Below are positions 15,522 through 23,270 of a DNA stretch of 43,319 nt, in pieces. How positions within the stretch are numbered: position 1 is the stretch's first letter; each line of letters starts with the position of its first letter. Under the pieces are notes generated by a model. That model worked only from the letters and a program-made list of their open reading frames with translations. It did no database searches and was not told where the DNA came from. Source of the DNA: Comamonadaceae bacterium (GTDB lineage Bacteria; Pseudomonadota; Gammaproteobacteria; Burkholderiales; Burkholderiaceae_C); the NCBI GenBank assembly GCA_947476465.1, contig CANJQN010000034.1, positions 1 to 43,319 on the forward strand. The letters run 5' to 3'. The position numbers and the translations under genes were made by a program.

Positions 15522-16436
15522 ATGGAAGGTTGTCTGCAAAACCAGGTGGTCCTGGTCACGGGCGCGGGACGCGGCATCGGCCGCGAGATTGCCCTGCTGG
15601 CCGCGGCGCAAGGCGCATCGGTCGTGGTCAATGACCTCGGCGTCGATACCGAGGGCGGTGGCCCCACCAGCGCGCCGGCGGACGACGTGGTCAAGGAAAT
15701 CCAGGCCGCCGGCGGCACGGCGGTTGCCAACACCGACAGCATCACCGACGCCAGCGCGGCCGAACGCATGGTGCGACAGGCGATCGACACCTTCGGCCGC
15801 CTCGATGCCGTGGTGAACAATGCCGGCTTCCTGCGTGATCGCATTTTCCACAAGATGTCGCACGACGACTGGCGCGCCGTGGTGGATGTTCACCTCACCG
15901 GCTACTGGAACGTCTCGAAGGCGGCGGCCGCGTACTTTCGTGAAGTCGAACGCGGAAGCTTCGTGCACTTCACGTCCGCCTCCGGGCTGGTCGGCAATTT
16001 CGGCCAGGCCAACTATGCAGCCGCCAAGCTGGGGGTCGTGGGCCTGTCCAAGTCGATCGCGCTGGACATGCAGCGCTACAACGTGCGCTCCAACTGCATC
16101 GCGCCCTTCGCCTGGAGTCGTCTGGTGGGCACGATTCCGACCGAGACACCCCAAGAGAAGCTGCGGGTCGAGCGCGTCAAGACGATGACCGCGGCCAAGA
16201 TCGCTCCCCTGACCGTGTTCCTGGCCAGCGACCTGTCCAAGGATGTGAGCGGGCAGATTTTTGGCTCGCGCAAGAACGAGATCTTCCTGTTCAGCCAGCC
16301 CCGGCCGATCAGGAGCGTCCAGCGGTCTGAGGGCTGGACCCCGCAGGCGCTGGCCGAGCAGATGCTGCCTGCGTTCAAGAGCTCGTTCTATCCGCTCGAG
16401 CGCAGCGGCGATGTTTTCTGCTGGGACCCCATCTGA
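15522..16436 (+). CDS. (3R)-hydroxyacyl-CoA dehydrogenase-like SDR (MFE-2 type)
   Basis: 304-residue SDR matching the dehydrogenase domain of peroxisomal multifunctional enzyme 2 (HSD17B4). It has TGAGRGIGREIALL, VVNDLGVD, NNAGFLRDRIFHKMSHDDWRAVVDVHL, SASGLVGNFGQANYAAAKLG with the catalytic Tyr and Lys, and SNCIAPFAWSRLVGTIP. The C-terminal extension, with GWTPQALAEQMLPAF, also resembles MFE-2. Its stop overlaps the MaoC hydratase start (TGATG), so two coupled genes here do the work of one eukaryotic fusion. The D-specific stereochemistry is inferred from this pairing. Confidence 0.92.
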   Translation: MEGCLQNQVVLVTGAGRGIGREIALLAAAQGASVVVNDLGVDTEGGGPTSAPADDVVKEIQAAGGTAVANTDSITDASAAERMVRQAIDTFGRLDAVVNNAGFLRDRIFHKMSHDDWRAVVDVHLTGYWNVSKAAAAYFREVERGSFVHFTSASGLVGNFGQANYAAAKLGVVGLSKSIALDMQRYNVRSNCIAPFAWSRLVGTIPTETPQEKLRVERVKTMTAAKIAPLTVFLASDLSKDVSGQIFGSRKNEIFLFSQPRPIRSVQRSEGWTPQALAEQMLPAFKSSFYPLERSGDVFCWDPI

Positions 16437-17296
16437 TGCCAGTCGTGCTTGAGGCGCTGCGCGCCTTCGAATCAAGCACCGATCACGTGTTCACGCGCAA
16501 GGATGTGATGCTGTATGCGCTGGGCCTTGGTTTGGGCGCCGACGAGGCGGACTTGCCGTTCGTCTACGAAGAGAACCTGCAGGTGCTGCCGACTTTCGGC
16601 GGCGTCCTGGGCTACCCGGGCTTCTGGATCAAGGAGCACCCCGAGCTGGGCATCGACTGGCAGCGGGTACTCAATGGCGAGCAGTCGTTGGCCCTGCACC
16701 GGCCACTGCCACCTGAAGGCCATGTGGTCGGACGTATCCGGGTGGTCGACGTCGTCGACAAGGGCGAGGGCAAGGACTGTTTGCTCTACACCGTGCGCGA
16801 GGTGCGCGACGTGGGCGGCGAACTGCTGTGCGAGGTGTTCAACACCATTGTCCTGCGTGGCCAGGGAGGCTTTGGCGGGCCCAGTGCCCGCCGAGAAGCT
16901 GCTGCGCCGCCAGTGGCGAGGCCTGACCGGGCTGCCGATCATGTCGTCGATTGGGCCATTCTTGCCCAGGCTGGCTTGATCTACCGGTTGTCGGGTGACT
17001 ACAACCCGTTGCACGCGGATCCGAAAGTGGCCCGGCAAGTCGGCTTCGACCGCCCGATCCTGCACGGCGCGGCCACCTGGGGTATCGCCGGCCACTTGCT
17101 GCTGCGCGCGCTTTGTGGCGGCGACGTGACGCGCGTGCGTTTCTTCGGTGCACGTTTTACCTCGCCTGTGTTTAGCGGCGAGACATTGCTCACGCAGATC
17201 TGGCAAGCCGGCCCGGGCCGCGCTGCCTTTCGCTGTTCCGTGCCGGCGCGCGAGAAGGTCGTTCTCGATGCCGGCGAATTTATCTACGCCGGCTGA
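16436..17296 (+). CDS. MaoC-family (R)-specific enoyl-CoA hydratase 2
   Basis: 286-residue double hot-dog protein adding water to trans-2-enoyl-CoA to give the (3R)-hydroxyacyl-CoA. The N-terminal half (about 1-145) is the non-catalytic hot-dog with YEENLQVLPTFGGVLGYPGFW. The C-terminal half holds the hydratase-2 motif YRLSGDYNPLHADPKVARQVGFDRPILHG with catalytic Asp188, Asn190 and His193. This two-domain layout is that of MFE-2 hydratases and PhaJ4-like long-chain enzymes. The start overlaps the SDR stop. It ends 11 bases from the convergent IclR gene, closing the operon. Confidence 0.94.
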   Translation: MPVVLEALRAFESSTDHVFTRKDVMLYALGLGLGADEADLPFVYEENLQVLPTFGGVLGYPGFWIKEHPELGIDWQRVLNGEQSLALHRPLPPEGHVVGRIRVVDVVDKGEGKDCLLYTVREVRDVGGELLCEVFNTIVLRGQGGFGGPSARREAAAPPVARPDRAADHVVDWAILAQAGLIYRLSGDYNPLHADPKVARQVGFDRPILHGAATWGIAGHLLLRALCGGDVTRVRFFGARFTSPVFSGETLLTQIWQAGPGRAAFRCSVPAREKVVLDAGEFIYAG

Positions 17297-17307
17297 AAGC
17301 CCGGGGT

Positions 17308-18240
17308 TCAGGCCGCAGCGCGCTTGGACCTGGCGCGTGGCACTTTCGCCTTGGGTGTCGCGGTTGTGGCCGGCCTCTTGGCGCCGGTGCGGGCGCGCGG
17401 TGGCGGCGGCAGCGCCGCGGCTTGAACGGCGGGTGTGCCGGAAAAAGCGGATCGGGCATCGACCAGGCTGTGGCCCAGACGCTTGAGTTCCTCGGCGATC
17501 ACGGCCACGCGCTGCAGGTCGTACTGGCCGTTAAAGAGAATCGCCGCGCAGGTGAAATTGAGCGGGCCGACCGGCTCCAGCACGGGGGCGGCGATGGTGA
17601 TGGTGCCCGGGTAGGCATAGCCGTCATCGAGCGCCCATCCGGTGCGGCGCACTTCTTCAAGCTGCTGCAGGTAGCTTTCAAAGCCCAACGGACGCGCCAG
17701 ACGTAGCTGCCCAAAGCGCTCCTTGAGTGCTGGCCGGCTCATCCCCGAGTACGCGGTGAATACGCGGCCTGAGGCGCCGGCCAGCAGCGGAGACCGGGTG
17801 CCGGTGCGCGCGTGAATGCGCACCGCGGCGTCACTCTCGGCCGCTGCTACGAGCATGATCCGTTCGTCAGAGATCTTTCGCCAGATCGTCACCATGACCC
17901 GATGTGCGCGCGACACTTCTTCGATCTTCGGCTTGAGCAGGTGCAGAGTAGGGTCGTGCTCCAGTACCCCGCGCGCCAGCGCGACCAGGCCGAAGCTCAG
18001 CTGGTAGGTCTTGGCGGTGGTGTCGAACTGCACGAAATCCTCCTGGATCAGCGTGCGAAGCACGTTAAAGCAGGTGCTGGGATTGATCTTTAGCGCTCGC
18101 GTGATCTGCGTCACTGTGGCGGGCTCCTGGATGGCCTGCAGCAAACGCAGGATCTTGGCGGCGTTGACAACCGCACCGACTGGCTTGCCCTTGAGCCGCT
18201 GTAAAGCCACTGCGTTCTGGCCTTTGGTTGTCTTGTCCAT
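17308..18240 (-). CDS. IclR-family transcriptional regulator
   Basis: 310-residue regulator. The winged helix-turn-helix is at about 20-80 (AAKILRLLQAIQEPATVTQITRALKINPSTCFNVLRTLIQEDFV). The effector-binding domain (about 90-260) includes IHARTGTRSPLLAGASGRVF and GWALDDGYAYPGTITIAAPVLE. The last 35 or so residues are a Lys/Arg/Ala/Pro-rich tail unlike typical IclR proteins, which end near residue 260. The ATG at 18240 is preferred over one 15 codons upstream, since AGGAAG lies about 12 bases before it. Divergent from the ligase at 18435; a near-palindrome at 18324-18337 between them is a likely operator. It probably controls the island in response to an acyl or aromatic ligand (inference). 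Confidence 0.92.
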   Translation of the reverse strand: MDKTTKGQNAVALQRLKGKPVGAVVNAAKILRLLQAIQEPATVTQITRALKINPSTCFNVLRTLIQEDFVQFDTTAKTYQLSFGLVALARGVLEHDPTLHLLKPKIEEVSRAHRVMVTIWRKISDERIMLVAAAESDAAVRIHARTGTRSPLLAGASGRVFTAYSGMSRPALKERFGQLRLARPLGFESYLQQLEEVRRTGWALDDGYAYPGTITIAAPVLEPVGPLNFTCAAILFNGQYDLQRVAVIAEELKRLGHSLVDARSAFSGTPAVQAAALPPPPRARTGAKRPATTATPKAKVPRARSKRAAA

Positions 18241-18323
18241 TGGTAAAAATTGCTTCCTGGGTGGGTCGCCAGTGCGCTGGCTCACTCCAGGTCAGAGCCG
18301 GGCCAGGCGCTATGAGATAACGA

Positions 18324-18337
18324 TTCTACATAGGGAA
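18324..18337 (+). promoter_or_regulatory. Operator-like near-palindrome in the IclR/ligase divergent region
   Basis: TTCTACATAGGGAA lies between the divergent IclR and ligase genes, 84 bases upstream of the IclR ATG and about 98 bases from the ligase ATG. It is almost the same as the site at 8612-8625 (13 of 14 positions after reversal). Partial dyad symmetry (TTCT against GGAA) and its place in both promoter regions point to a binding site of the neighbouring IclR protein. Confidence 0.5.
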
Positions 18338-18434
18338 TTCCCGAGGCATTACGCACGACACGCACGATACGTTTGGTGTCACGGTGCAGTACGCTTGCTC
18401 AGATGATTGAAGCTTTTCCCCCAGCGCGTGTGCC

Positions 18435-19964
18435 ATGTCCAGGAGCCTGACCCGCGCAATCTCCGCCTGGGCGCAGTCCGATGGCAGCGAGATCGCGATC
18501 GTTGCCGACGGCGTTTCATTCACCCGCCAGGAATGGGCCGCCCGGACGGCCCGCCTCGCCGGGCTGCTGCGCGGCCGCGGGCTTGCCGCCGACGGGCGCG
18601 TTGCCATCCTCGGCCAGAACAGTCACCGCCACATCCAGGCGCTTTACGCCAGCATGTGGGCGGGTGGCATCGCGGTGCCGCTGAACTGGCGCCTCGCGCT
18701 TGGCGAGCTGGTGGCAACGGTCCGCGATTGCGAGCCGGCCGTGCTGATTGCCGATGCGCAGTTCGCACAACAGGCAGCAGCCTTGGCCGCCGCCGTGCCC
18801 TCAATCCGCAGTGTCATCGTGGAGGGGGAATACGAAGGTCTACTCGCTGCGGCGCCCTGCGTGCCCGATGCCGGGCGCCACGACGACGACGTTGCCTGCC
18901 TGATCTACACCGGCGGCACCACCGGCCATGCCAAGGGCGTGATGCTCACCCACACCAACCTTGTCGCGAATGTGGAGAACGCTTCGCGCGTCGTACCGCT
19001 GGGGCGCGACACGGTGCACCTGCATTGCGGCGCTCTGTTTCATCTGTCGGCGCTCTGGCGCGTGTTTGCGGTCTCGCTGCTGGGCGGCCGGCATGTCGTG
19101 TTGCCCCGGTTCGAAGCCGACTCGGTGCTCGATGCGATCGAGTCCCAGCGGATCACTGCCGCGGCTTTCGTGCCGACGATGCTGGCGGCGCTGCTGGACT
19201 CGCCGAGGTTCACGCCGGCGCGGCTGCAGAGCCTGCGCATCATCACGTACGGGGCGTCACCGGTGTCCGAGTCACTGCTGGAGCGGCTGATGCGCGCGCT
19301 CCCCCACTGCGGCCTCTACCAGGGCTACGGCATGACCGAGACCTCGCCAGTCGTCACCTTCTCGACCCCGGCAGACCATCAGAGCGGGCATCCGCACCTT
19401 CGCTCGTGCGGCCGGCCTGTGCCGGGTGTGCAGGTGCGGGTCATGGACAGCCAGCAGCGGCTCGCGCCGGCGGGCTCGGTAGGCGAGATTGAGCTGCAGG
19501 GTGCCACTGTCATGAAGGGTTACTGGCGGCAGCCGCAGCTGACCGCCACCGCGCTGCGTGACGGCTGGATGCACACCGGGGATGCCGGTTATCTAGACGC
19601 CGATGGTTACCTGTACATCGTCGACCGCCTCAAGGACATGGTGGTGACGGGCGGCGAAAACGTTTATTCGTCCGAAGTCGAAAATGCCATCGCCTCACAT
19701 CCCGCGGTGGACGCCTGCGCGGTGTTCGGCATCCCTGACGCCAAGTGGGGCGAGGCGGTGCATGCGGTGGTCGTGCCCCGCGCGGGTTGCATGCTGACGC
19801 CCGCCGACATCCAGGCGCATTGCCGGGCCCGTATTGCCGCCTACAAATGTCCCAAGAGCGTCGAGCTGCGCAGCGAACCGCTGCCGCTGTCGGCGGTCAA
19901 CAAGGTGCTCAAGGCCCCATTGCGGGCGAAATGGTGGGCCGGCCATCCTCGCAAGGTCGCCTGA
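18435..19964 (+). CDS. AMP-dependent acyl-CoA ligase
   Basis: 509-residue ANL-superfamily enzyme activating a carboxylic acid to its CoA thioester at the expense of ATP. Motifs in order: the phosphate loop YTGGTTGHAKG (158-168), YQGYGMTETSP (A5), WMHTGDAGYLDADGYLYIVDRLKDMVVTGGENVYSSEVE (A7-A8), and the C-terminal LSAVNKVLK with the catalytic Lys region. Acyl specificity cannot be assigned; length and motifs fit medium-chain, long-chain or aryl acids. The ATG at 18435 immediately precedes the family N-terminus. Divergent from the IclR gene and likely under its control. Confidence 0.93.
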   Translation: MSRSLTRAISAWAQSDGSEIAIVADGVSFTRQEWAARTARLAGLLRGRGLAADGRVAILGQNSHRHIQALYASMWAGGIAVPLNWRLALGELVATVRDCEPAVLIADAQFAQQAAALAAAVPSIRSVIVEGEYEGLLAAAPCVPDAGRHDDDVACLIYTGGTTGHAKGVMLTHTNLVANVENASRVVPLGRDTVHLHCGALFHLSALWRVFAVSLLGGRHVVLPRFEADSVLDAIESQRITAAAFVPTMLAALLDSPRFTPARLQSLRIITYGASPVSESLLERLMRALPHCGLYQGYGMTETSPVVTFSTPADHQSGHPHLRSCGRPVPGVQVRVMDSQQRLAPAGSVGEIELQGATVMKGYWRQPQLTATALRDGWMHTGDAGYLDADGYLYIVDRLKDMVVTGGENVYSSEVENAIASHPAVDACAVFGIPDAKWGEAVHAVVVPRAGCMLTPADIQAHCRARIAAYKCPKSVELRSEPLPLSAVNKVLKAPLRAKWWAGHPRKVA

Positions 19965-20241
19965 CGCCGAAGCTTCGCGCACGTGTGCAGGAAGAAATTG
20001 CTTTTCTTGTTCCTGGTCTGCGCCGCGCGGCGCGCTTGCTTGCGCAGTCGCATCCGTGGGTGACAAGGCGGCGCAAGTTCGCCTCGGGTATACCCTCTGG
20101 CGCCCGTGAAGAGCACGCCGCCACAATCGAAATCACTTTCACCGTTTTTGAATTCATGCGGCTGCATAGCGCGATCAGGACGCAGCCGCAAAATGGCCGC
20201 GCATCAACCATCGACGCGATAGTCGAGTCCCTGGCCTCTTG
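19965..20241. other. Intergenic region before the CoA-transferase/lyase operon
   Basis: 277 bases without a convincing gene. It contains a GC palindrome around 20018-20034 and A/T-richer stretches (about 20120-20155) that could hold a promoter for the downstream operon. Open frames crossing it have no recognisable protein motifs. Confidence 0.4.
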
Positions 20242-21465
20242 ATGCAAACTCAAACACCCTCCAGTTCCAGCGCCGGGCCCCTGCAGGGTATCCGCGTGAT
20301 CGACTTCAGCCGCATCATCGCCGGCCCCTTTTGCACGCAGTATCTCGCCGACCTGGGTGCGCACGTGATCAAGGTCGAACGGCCGGGCACCGGTGACGAC
20401 GCGCGCCAATATTCGTTTCCTGCCCAGTGGGGCGGCGTGGGCACGATGTACCTTTCTTTCAATCGCGGCAAGCGCTCCATCGCGCTGGATCTCGAGCAAG
20501 AGGGCGATCGCGCGATCGCGCGCGAGCTCATTGCCGATGCCGACGTCCTGGTCGAGAACTTCCGTCCCGACGTGATGGCCAAGCTCGGATTGGGTTGCGA
20601 GGCGATGCGTGAAATCAATCCCCGGCTCGTTTATTGCAGCATCTCCGGCTTTGGCGAACAAGGCCCCCTGGCCATGGCGGGGGCCAACGACCTGGTGGCG
20701 CAGGCTTCCTGCGGCGTGATGAGCCTCAACGCCCGCGCCGACGGCCGCCCAGAGAAGGTCGTGCCGGCGATGGTCGACATGTTCACCGGCCTCAATGCGG
20801 CCCTGGCCATCACCGCCGCGTTGCACGAGCGCACCCGCACCGGTGTGGGAACGCAGGTCAATACCTCGCTGTTCGAAAGCGGCATCTCGATGCTCAGCTA
20901 CTTCGCGACCACGCACCTGGCACCGGCGCCGCAGCAGCACGAAAACGCCGAAGACCTCGGCGCGAGCATCACGGTGCCGAACCAGACTTTCCGCGCCAGC
21001 GATGGCTGGATGGCGATCGCCTGCAGCAACGAGCCGATGTGGCGGCGCCTGTGCGAGGCGATTGAAGCACCGCAGCTGTACGCAGACCCGCGCTACGCCA
21101 CGAACCTCGACCGCACGCGCAACCAGGCCACGCTCATCCCGGCGCTAGAAGAGGTTTTCGCCAGGCGCACGCGGGTCGATTGGGCCCAGCGGCTCGAGCA
21201 GGCCAAGGTCTCGCACTCCAGCGTGCTTTCGGTTGGCGAAGTGCTTTCGCATCCGCAGACCGAGGCGCTCGGCATGGTGGTGCCCATCGCGCATCCGCAG
21301 CTCGAAGGCTTTCGCATGGTGCGCTCCCCGCTGCGCATCGGCGGGCGCGCCATGGCTGCCATGGTCCCGCCCCCTGGTCTGGACGAACACCGCACCGAAA
21401 TCCTCGCGCTGTTGGAGCCGCGGCTCGATGGCACAACGCGCACCAACCCAAAGACCACCCAATGA
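20242..21465 (+). CDS. CaiB/BaiF-family CoA-transferase, coupled to a lyase
   Basis: Class III CoA-transferase of 407 residues: LQGIRVIDFSRIIAGPFCTQYLADLGA, KVERPGTGDDAR, NRGKRSIALDL, ENFRPDVMAKLG and catalytic Asp150 in AMAGANDLVAQASCGVMSL. The Tyr that usually precedes the catalytic Asp is Asn here. The ATG at 20242 follows a poor ribosome site. Its stop overlaps the start of the citryl-CoA-lyase-like gene (ATGA). That coupling suggests it forms the thioester the lyase then cleaves, as citramalate or citrate CoA-transferases do for their lyases (inference from context). Confidence 0.92.
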   Translation: MQTQTPSSSSAGPLQGIRVIDFSRIIAGPFCTQYLADLGAHVIKVERPGTGDDARQYSFPAQWGGVGTMYLSFNRGKRSIALDLEQEGDRAIARELIADADVLVENFRPDVMAKLGLGCEAMREINPRLVYCSISGFGEQGPLAMAGANDLVAQASCGVMSLNARADGRPEKVVPAMVDMFTGLNAALAITAALHERTRTGVGTQVNTSLFESGISMLSYFATTHLAPAPQQHENAEDLGASITVPNQTFRASDGWMAIACSNEPMWRRLCEAIEAPQLYADPRYATNLDRTRNQATLIPALEEVFARRTRVDWAQRLEQAKVSHSSVLSVGEVLSHPQTEALGMVVPIAHPQLEGFRMVRSPLRIGGRAMAAMVPPPGLDEHRTEILALLEPRLDGTTRTNPKTTQ

Positions 21466-22247
21466 CGCAGAAAAAGCCCTGGCGCACCGCCATCTCCCGT
21501 TTCGACGACGCCAGCGTGGAGATCGCCGGCTACAAGCACGAAGACCTGATTCGCAAGCTCGACTTCACAAGCATGCTGTTCGTGCTGTTCCAGCAGCGCA
21601 TCCCCAGCGCCGCCGAAGTGCGCGTGCTCAACGCGATGATGGTCTCGGTGATCGACCACTCCATCGTCGCCTCGTCAGCCGTCACCCGCATCGTGTCCGC
21701 CTCCGGCGTGCCGCTGCAGGCGAGCGTGGCCGCGGGCATTCTCACCATCGGCGACATCCACGGCGGAGCCGGCCAGGAGCTGTCGCGCCGCCTGGAGGAG
21801 TGGGTGAGCCAGGCCAAACGCGACGGCGTGCCGCTGGATCACAAGGCCACACAGATCGTTCGGGCGTTGCGCGAAGCGGGCGAACGGCTCGAGGGGTACG
21901 GGCATCCCTTGCACCCGAAGGGGGATGCGCGGGTGGACGCGGTGATTGAAGTCGCCCGCGAGGTCGACCTCGTCGGGCCGCATCTGCAACTGGCCCTGCA
22001 CATTTCCGAGGCCATCCAGGCCGCCAGCGGCAAGGCCCTGCCCCTGAACATCGACGGCGTCGTTGCCGCGCTCGCCTCCGACCTCGGATTCAATTGGCGC
22101 CTTGGCCGGGCCTTCATCTTCATTCCGCGCGCTGCTGGCCTTGCTGCCCACGCGATGGAAGAAGCAACCCGCGAACGGGGCTGGCGCAAGGTGGCCTCGT
22201 TCGACGATATCGAATATGACGGTCCGGCATCCCGCCCTATCGACTGA
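21462..22247 (+). CDS. Citrate synthase-superfamily lyase (citryl-CoA lyase-like)
   Basis: 261 residues, matching the short citrate-synthase fold found in citryl-CoA lyase and the C-terminal part of ATP-citrate lyase. Expected chemistry is Claisen-type cleavage or condensation of a (homo)citryl- or malyl-type CoA thioester. Markers: MVSVIDHSIVASSAVTRIVSASG with the first active-site His, GILTIGDIHGGAGQELSRRL, and RLEGYGHPLHPKGDARVDA with the second His and the Asp-Ala-Arg signature. It is too short to be an ordinary citrate synthase (about 380-430 residues). Coupled to the CoA-transferase upstream and followed by a Bug gene, suggesting import, CoA activation and cleavage of a polycarboxylate. 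Confidence 0.82.
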   Translation: MTQKKPWRTAISRFDDASVEIAGYKHEDLIRKLDFTSMLFVLFQQRIPSAAEVRVLNAMMVSVIDHSIVASSAVTRIVSASGVPLQASVAAGILTIGDIHGGAGQELSRRLEEWVSQAKRDGVPLDHKATQIVRALREAGERLEGYGHPLHPKGDARVDAVIEVAREVDLVGPHLQLALHISEAIQAASGKALPLNIDGVVAALASDLGFNWRLGRAFIFIPRAAGLAAHAMEEATRERGWRKVASFDDIEYDGPASRPID

Positions 22248-22260
22248 CAAGGAGACAGAC

Positions 22261-23247
22261 ATGAAATCCATCCTCGGAAAATTGGTGTATGCCGCGTGCT
22301 TTGGGCTCACGCTTGCAGCCGGCGGCGCCGCCGCGCAGGGTTCCGCCGCAAGCTTCCCGGACAAGCCGATCCGACTCATCGTCCCGTTTTCCAGCGGCGG
22401 ACCCGCCGACGCGATCGGCCGCGCGGCGGCCGCCGGACTGTCAAATGCGCTGGGGCAACCCGTCATCGTGGACAACCGCGTCGGTGCGGGCGGCCGCGTG
22501 GGGGCAGAAGCCGTGGCCAAGGCCGCGCCCGACGGCTACACGCTGCTGCTGTGCAACGTGGGTGACGCGATGGCCATGTCGCTGTACAAATCCATGCCGT
22601 ACAACTTCGAGAAGGATTTCACCCCCGTCTCGCTGCTGGCTTCGTCGCCATTCCTGGTGGCGGTGCATCCGTCGCTGCCAGCGCAGGATTTCAAGCAGTT
22701 CCTTGCGCTGGCCAAATCGAAGCCGGGCAGCATCACCTACGGCTCCGCCGGCACCGGCGTGTCGTCGCACCTTTCGGGCGAAGCCCTGAAGGTCGCGGCT
22801 GGCATTGACATCGTGCACGTTCCGTACAAGGGCCAGGCCCCGGCCATGAACGACCTGCTCGGCGGCCAGATCTCCTTCATGTTCGCCAACCCTGTGACCA
22901 CGCTGGCGCAGGTGCGCGCGGGCAAGCTGCGCGCATTGGCCGTCACAGGCACATCTCGCTTTGCCGGTGCGCCTGACGTTCCCACTGTCGCCGAGTCGGG
23001 TGTGCCTGGCTACCAGGCCGAGACATGGTTCGGCATCTCGGCGCCGGCCGGCACGCCCCAGGCGATCGTCGACAAGCTCTCGGCCGGGTTGCAAAAGGCC
23101 ATGAACAGCCCGGAAGTGCGCGGCACGCTCGAGTCGCTGGGCGCGGTAGTGATCGCCAGCAACCCCGCTGATTTCGGCAAGCGCATTGGCTCAGACGTTC
23201 AGGCGTGGCGCGAGATCATCCGCACGGCGAAGATTTCGATCGACTGA
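22261..23247 (+). CDS. Bug/TctC-family periplasmic solute-binding protein
   Basis: 328-residue secreted binding protein. The signal peptide runs to GGAAAQG, then IRLIVPFSSGGPADAIGRAAA, VDNRVGAGGRVGAEAVAKAAPDGYTLLL, YGSAGTGVSSHLSGEAL, HVPYKGQAPAMNDLLGGQISFMF and the typical PDVPTVAESGVPGYQAETWFG. The ATG at 22261 has AAGGAG nine to ten bases upstream. It is the third gene in the operon after the lyase and is followed by a hydrolase 23 bases later. It probably delivers the carboxylate handled by the transferase-lyase pair. Confidence 0.94.
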   Translation: MKSILGKLVYAACFGLTLAAGGAAAQGSAASFPDKPIRLIVPFSSGGPADAIGRAAAAGLSNALGQPVIVDNRVGAGGRVGAEAVAKAAPDGYTLLLCNVGDAMAMSLYKSMPYNFEKDFTPVSLLASSPFLVAVHPSLPAQDFKQFLALAKSKPGSITYGSAGTGVSSHLSGEALKVAAGIDIVHVPYKGQAPAMNDLLGGQISFMFANPVTTLAQVRAGKLRALAVTGTSRFAGAPDVPTVAESGVPGYQAETWFGISAPAGTPQAIVDKLSAGLQKAMNSPEVRGTLESLGAVVIASNPADFGKRIGSDVQAWREIIRTAKISID

Positions 23248-23270
23248 GCGCCGGGCAACCAAGGAACTCC

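Noticed and set aside
14229..16475. A 748-codon open frame on the minus strand
   Set aside because: It lies opposite the acyl-CoA dehydrogenase and SDR genes, whose motifs are clear. Long antisense frames are common at this GC content.
17281..17320. Bidirectional terminator between MaoC and the IclR gene
   Set aside because: A weak GGCTGAA/TTCAGGCC pairing exists, but it needs a bulge and has no T tract on either side.
20018..20034. Terminator formed by a GC palindrome after the ligase gene
   Set aside because: The palindrome is not followed by a T run, and such GC palindromes are frequent at this base composition.
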